From positions 1 to 17,018 of the forward strand of contig ONVT01000098.1 in assembly GCA_900321365.1 (NCBI GenBank): a stretch of DNA of 17,018 nucleotides, written 5' to 3'. Of the stretch, positions 15,801 to 17,018 are shown one piece after another. A program made the position numbers and the translations under genes. The DNA is from an uncultured Eubacteriales bacterium (GTDB lineage: Bacteria; Bacillota_A; Clostridia; Lachnospirales; Lachnospiraceae). The notes under the pieces are model-generated. The model made no database searches. It saw only the letters and a program-made list of their open reading frames with translations, and was not told the origin of the DNA. Within the stretch, counting starts at the first letter, position 1; the number at the start of each line of letters is the position of its first letter.

Positions 15801-16387
15801 TTATCCCTGCTCAGGGACAGCTCGATCATCTCTTTCTTTTCAGCAGCGATCAGGAACTGCTCCAGGGCTCTTTTGGGCTCCCTGTCCCCGGAAAGGGACT
15901 TCCAGAGAGTAAACGCCTCATAACTCTTTTCCTCCAGCGATTCACCGAACCGCTCCGTGGCGTAAGCATCGGCGGCAGCGTTCAGGTCAAGACGCGCAAG
16001 ATCTGCCAGGGCGTCCATGTCCATAACTGTGGACGGCTTCTCTTTCTCCTTCACGCTGAAGCAGAAGGGAATCGTCTCCTCCCCGAGCTCGCTGCAGATG
16101 GTCAGCTTTCCCTCCGCCTTCTGTCCGCCTTCCAGCCCTGTCAGGTCAACGCGGTAGAAGACCTCGGATTTCGGACTGAAGAATTCCGCTGTCTCAACAA
16201 TTACACGGGGATGGGAAGAATACACGAACCCCCTGCACCGCTTTCCGCCGGGATGGAAAACCACCACGCTCCCGCGGAGCAGGGCGCCCTCCTCAGCCTG
16301 TGTTTCGAGCCGTGCAGGTTCATATCCCAGCCTGGGCGGATCATATTCAAATGTCTCATTCAGAAGCTGTTCCAGGCGTCTACGCAC
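12854..16387 (-). CDS. Large protein: two Ig-like domains plus helical solenoid, function unknown
   Basis: A 1177-residue protein from GTG 16387, with GAGG at 16395-16398 seven bases upstream; the gap to the nrdR stop is 15 bp. No signal peptide or membrane helix is visible, so it is probably cytosolic. Residues about 35-115 and 195-290 read as two beta-sandwich, Ig-like domains (GSVVVFHPGG to IPFCFSV; LEEVTLIRSTWGYMEIEV to YEVCVEV). From about 295 to 1030 it is nearly all amphipathic helices in pairs, a TPR/HAT-like solenoid. A beta-rich segment near 1045-1120 (FAFFMRFPYEM, IRLFYRIRYEN) and a helical tail follow. I see no catalytic motif. From memory it resembles proteins annotated DUF5717 in Lachnospiraceae, which I could not verify. 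Its position next to a pseudo-Hsp70 and a TPR protein suggests a scaffold of a multi-protein complex. Confidence 0.75.
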   Translation of the reverse strand: MRRRLEQLLNETFEYDPPRLGYEPARLETQAEEGALLRGSVVVFHPGGKRCRGFVYSSHPRVIVETAEFFSPKSEVFYRVDLTGLEGGQKAEGKLTICSELGEETIPFCFSVKEKEKPSTVMDMDALADLARLDLNAAADAYATERFGESLEEKSYEAFTLWKSLSGDREPKRALEQFLIAAEKKEMIELSLSRDNHRIVNPKGTVLEEVTLIRSTWGYMEIEVFSDARFLRVEKKSLTTEDFIGSEWQLRYIIDSNFLHAGRNLARITIHTCYQTLAYEVCVEVRGNADLRSHRVQNVMVRKIIRLYLDYRLGRIELRQWTERSHSVIESYRRAGGRSLLSDLLGVFILQAEGKRSSAERELRRIEKNPGIYEDANAQAVWLYLSTFFSRDDAYRMRVREQMRELGLKERSSWLILWMSLYLLEDEQGGDAGKLEKILHHIEQFQASPILLLEGVQIVRRNPFLLHEWTRGARMLVNWAVKEKVLDERFVLHSMNLIRRRGGYDPVTFRMLETCYSDTNMDDVLEVRVQMAIAGDRTQEKYFPLYQAAVARDLKINGLYEYYMKTMGEVRIEQMPQVIRRYFVLNETMDWRKKARIYRNLSDSEESIPQIFAAMRPGMEKFVTDQIQMGHINEDLSVLISRHLSGRMVTPQLARKLIRLLFTFEVDCLSPDMKKVVVADARRGREHVTPIQDHMAQVRIYSEQSRILLEDEQGRRYTSTSLYMAQHLLNDTDLMNLCVQSVSDDPSLVLFFTLNPKVEQPITHRTLKYYLEAVHMAAFSDGYRRQLQTWLLDYYYKNPQEETLSAFLRESDMDTYVSIDRSKYLSLLTQDGRYERAWSILEKYGIQNVELNRLMRILSQIVISREYEEDRTLLGFCASLFASGKVEEHVLIYLLMYYEGPVESMKNLWRVAREYELETINLEKKILSLILFTRQGSENSEQIYRSYRRSLGSRRICQAYVILRCYEYLVKGSPVLEVVFEDCLTDYEKGGRLPDVCALALLQYLSRLPEYTKAQRQAAVSLMEKYSGRGMRFAFFMRFPYEMRSGLGIEDRVFCEAVASPKSRIRLFYRIRYENAPFTEITMKDVFEGIRVREFVLFEGEQLECYTEETKESGEKTVSAHRILKAGTVPGELMPSRYGRLTQMSRYLKEGDEDALNREMKEYRQLDSLTREIFTLQ

Positions 16388-16402
16388 AACCAGACCTCAT
16401 TA

Positions 16403-16852
16403 TCAGTGAATCAGTTCCTTCAGCTCAGCCATGAAGGTTTCTACATCCTTGAATTCCCGGTAGACGGAAGCAAACCGGACATATGCAACCGGATCCAGAT
16501 CCTTCAGCTGGACCATGATCATCTCTCCGATTTCAGAGCTGGAGACCTCCGATGTCCTGCGGCCATAGATGTCCGCCTCAACTCTGTCGATCATAGATTC
16601 GATCTGATCGATCGAAACCGGTCTCTTGTAACAGGCACGCATCACGCCGGACTCAATCTTGTTCCGGTCATACTGCTGTCTCGTGCTGTCCTTTTTGATT
16701 ACGACAAGAGGGATGGCTTCGATCTTCTCATAGGTCGTAAACCTCTTTCCGCACTGATCGCACTGTCTCCTGCGCCGGATGGAATTCGTCTCCTCAACCG
16801 GTCTGGAGTCTGTCACCCTTGTGTCATCACTCCCGCAATAAGGACATCTCAT
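16403..16852 (-). CDS. nrdR: Transcriptional repressor NrdR
   Basis: A 149-residue repressor of ribonucleotide reductase genes that senses ATP/dATP. A zinc ribbon with Cys3, Cys6, Cys31 and Cys34 (MRCPYCGSDD, QCDQCGKRF) is followed by an ATP-cone domain (about 46-136, IPLVVIKKDSTRQQYDRNKI to ASVYREF). Length and domain order are those of the family. The start is supported by GGAGGGGAG upstream of ATG 16852. It is the first gene after a promoter and a terminator, and the 1177-residue gene follows after 15 bp, so the two should share an mRNA. No ribonucleotide reductase gene is present in the window. Confidence 0.96.
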   Translation of the reverse strand: MRCPYCGSDDTRVTDSRPVEETNSIRRRRQCDQCGKRFTTYEKIEAIPLVVIKKDSTRQQYDRNKIESGVMRACYKRPVSIDQIESMIDRVEADIYGRRTSEVSSSEIGEMIMVQLKDLDPVAYVRFASVYREFKDVETFMAELKELIH

Positions 16853-16898
16853 GTTTGCTCCCCTCCTCTATAAACTCATCTGTTCTCTTTTTTCGTTG

Positions 16899-16927
16899 AT
16901 CATACCATTTCTGTCAGGACCTGTATA
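16899..16927 (-). promoter_or_regulatory. Extended -10 promoter of nrdR
   Basis: The minus strand has TATGAT (16899-16904) with an extended TGG directly upstream, and at 17 bp spacing a -35 of TATACA (16922-16927). The start site should be near 16892, about 40 nt before the nrdR ATG. The -35 overlaps one copy of CTGTATAT (16921-16928); a second copy lies 18 bp upstream (16939-16946), a possible operator pair. I saw no clear match to the NrdR-box consensus as I remember it. Confidence 0.6.
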
Positions 16928-16934
16928 TCAATTA

Positions 16935-17018
16935 GGAACTGTATATAAATTACTTGTACAGATTGCGCAGGATTTTCCTTCGAGTGTGCCAGGCAAAAAA
17001 GCCGCGCATAGCGGGCTA
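16935..17018. repeat. Partial longer copy of the palindromic repeat element
   Basis: The first 33 bases (16935-16967) match the left arm of the 60-bp element at 12794-12826 in 26 of 33 positions. Beyond that the sequence differs: instead of turning back at once it continues through an inner hairpin region, and the window ends inside TAGC-GG-GCTA (17009-17018), which looks like the exact centre of a larger palindrome. I infer a long form of the same family, half of which lies outside the window. Confidence 0.55.
16995..17017 (-). terminator. Terminator-like hairpin upstream of nrdR
   Basis: On the minus strand AGCCCGC (17017-17011) pairs with GCG and CGGCT (17007-17005, 17003-17000), with one bulged C and loop TAT, followed by a run of Ts (to 16995). 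This is a good intrinsic terminator for a minus-strand gene beyond the right edge. It is embedded in the repeat element. Confidence 0.55.

Noticed and set aside
15410..16873. A 487-codon plus-strand open frame opposite the solenoid gene and nrdR
   Set aside because: nrdR is certain on the other strand and the frame runs across two genes and their junction. The translated peptide has no family features, and GC-rich third positions commonly leave such antisense frames open.
1..17018. CRISPR array, tRNA or transposase gene
   Set aside because: No regularly spaced direct repeats, tRNA-like cloverleaf sequence or transposase motif was seen on either strand.

Overview
The window looks like a chromosomal segment of a moderately GC-rich Gram-positive member of the Clostridia, most likely Lachnospiraceae. 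This is inferred from strong AGGAGG-type ribosome binding sites, the type of PurA, PurB, PurF and GdhA proteins, and a set of large uncharacterised proteins I associate with that family. Almost everything is on the minus strand; only a small membrane-protein gene at the left edge is on the plus strand. The text below follows minus-strand transcription, from high to low coordinates.

Right block (17018 to 8617). A terminator-like hairpin inside a repeat element, then a promoter, lead into nrdR, the ribonucleotide reductase repressor. Fifteen bases after nrdR starts a 1177-residue protein with two predicted immunoglobulin-like beta domains and a long helical solenoid. A 60-bp palindromic element follows, then a 387-residue protein that reads as a degenerate Hsp70 (actin-fold part plus substrate-domain-like beta part, phosphate loops lost). 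Its stop overlaps the start of a 265-residue TPR-like protein. After that come an exported metallophosphoesterase-like protein and a membrane-anchored SGNH-hydrolase-like protein. The solenoid, pseudo-Hsp70 and TPR genes look like one functional unit, possibly a chaperone-like or scaffolding complex. This is my main candidate for an undescribed system.

Middle block (8511 to 7022). A monocistronic NADP-type glutamate dehydrogenase gene, gdhA, has its own promoter and a strong 12-bp terminator hairpin.

Left block (7001 to 454). A near-consensus promoter drives purF, purB and purA: the first committed step of purine synthesis plus both steps from IMP to AMP (PurB also acts earlier in the pathway). 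Only 2 bp after purA, and using a ribosome site inside the end of purA, lies a polytopic membrane protein. A second ORF follows that looks like the C-terminal half of the same GT-C/DUF6077-like protein, so this gene is either naturally split or broken by a frameshift.

Left edge (1 to 419). There is possibly the tail of an unknown plus-strand gene, then an 81-residue two-helix membrane protein convergent with the purine operon. I saw no tRNA, rRNA, CRISPR array, transposase or integrase.
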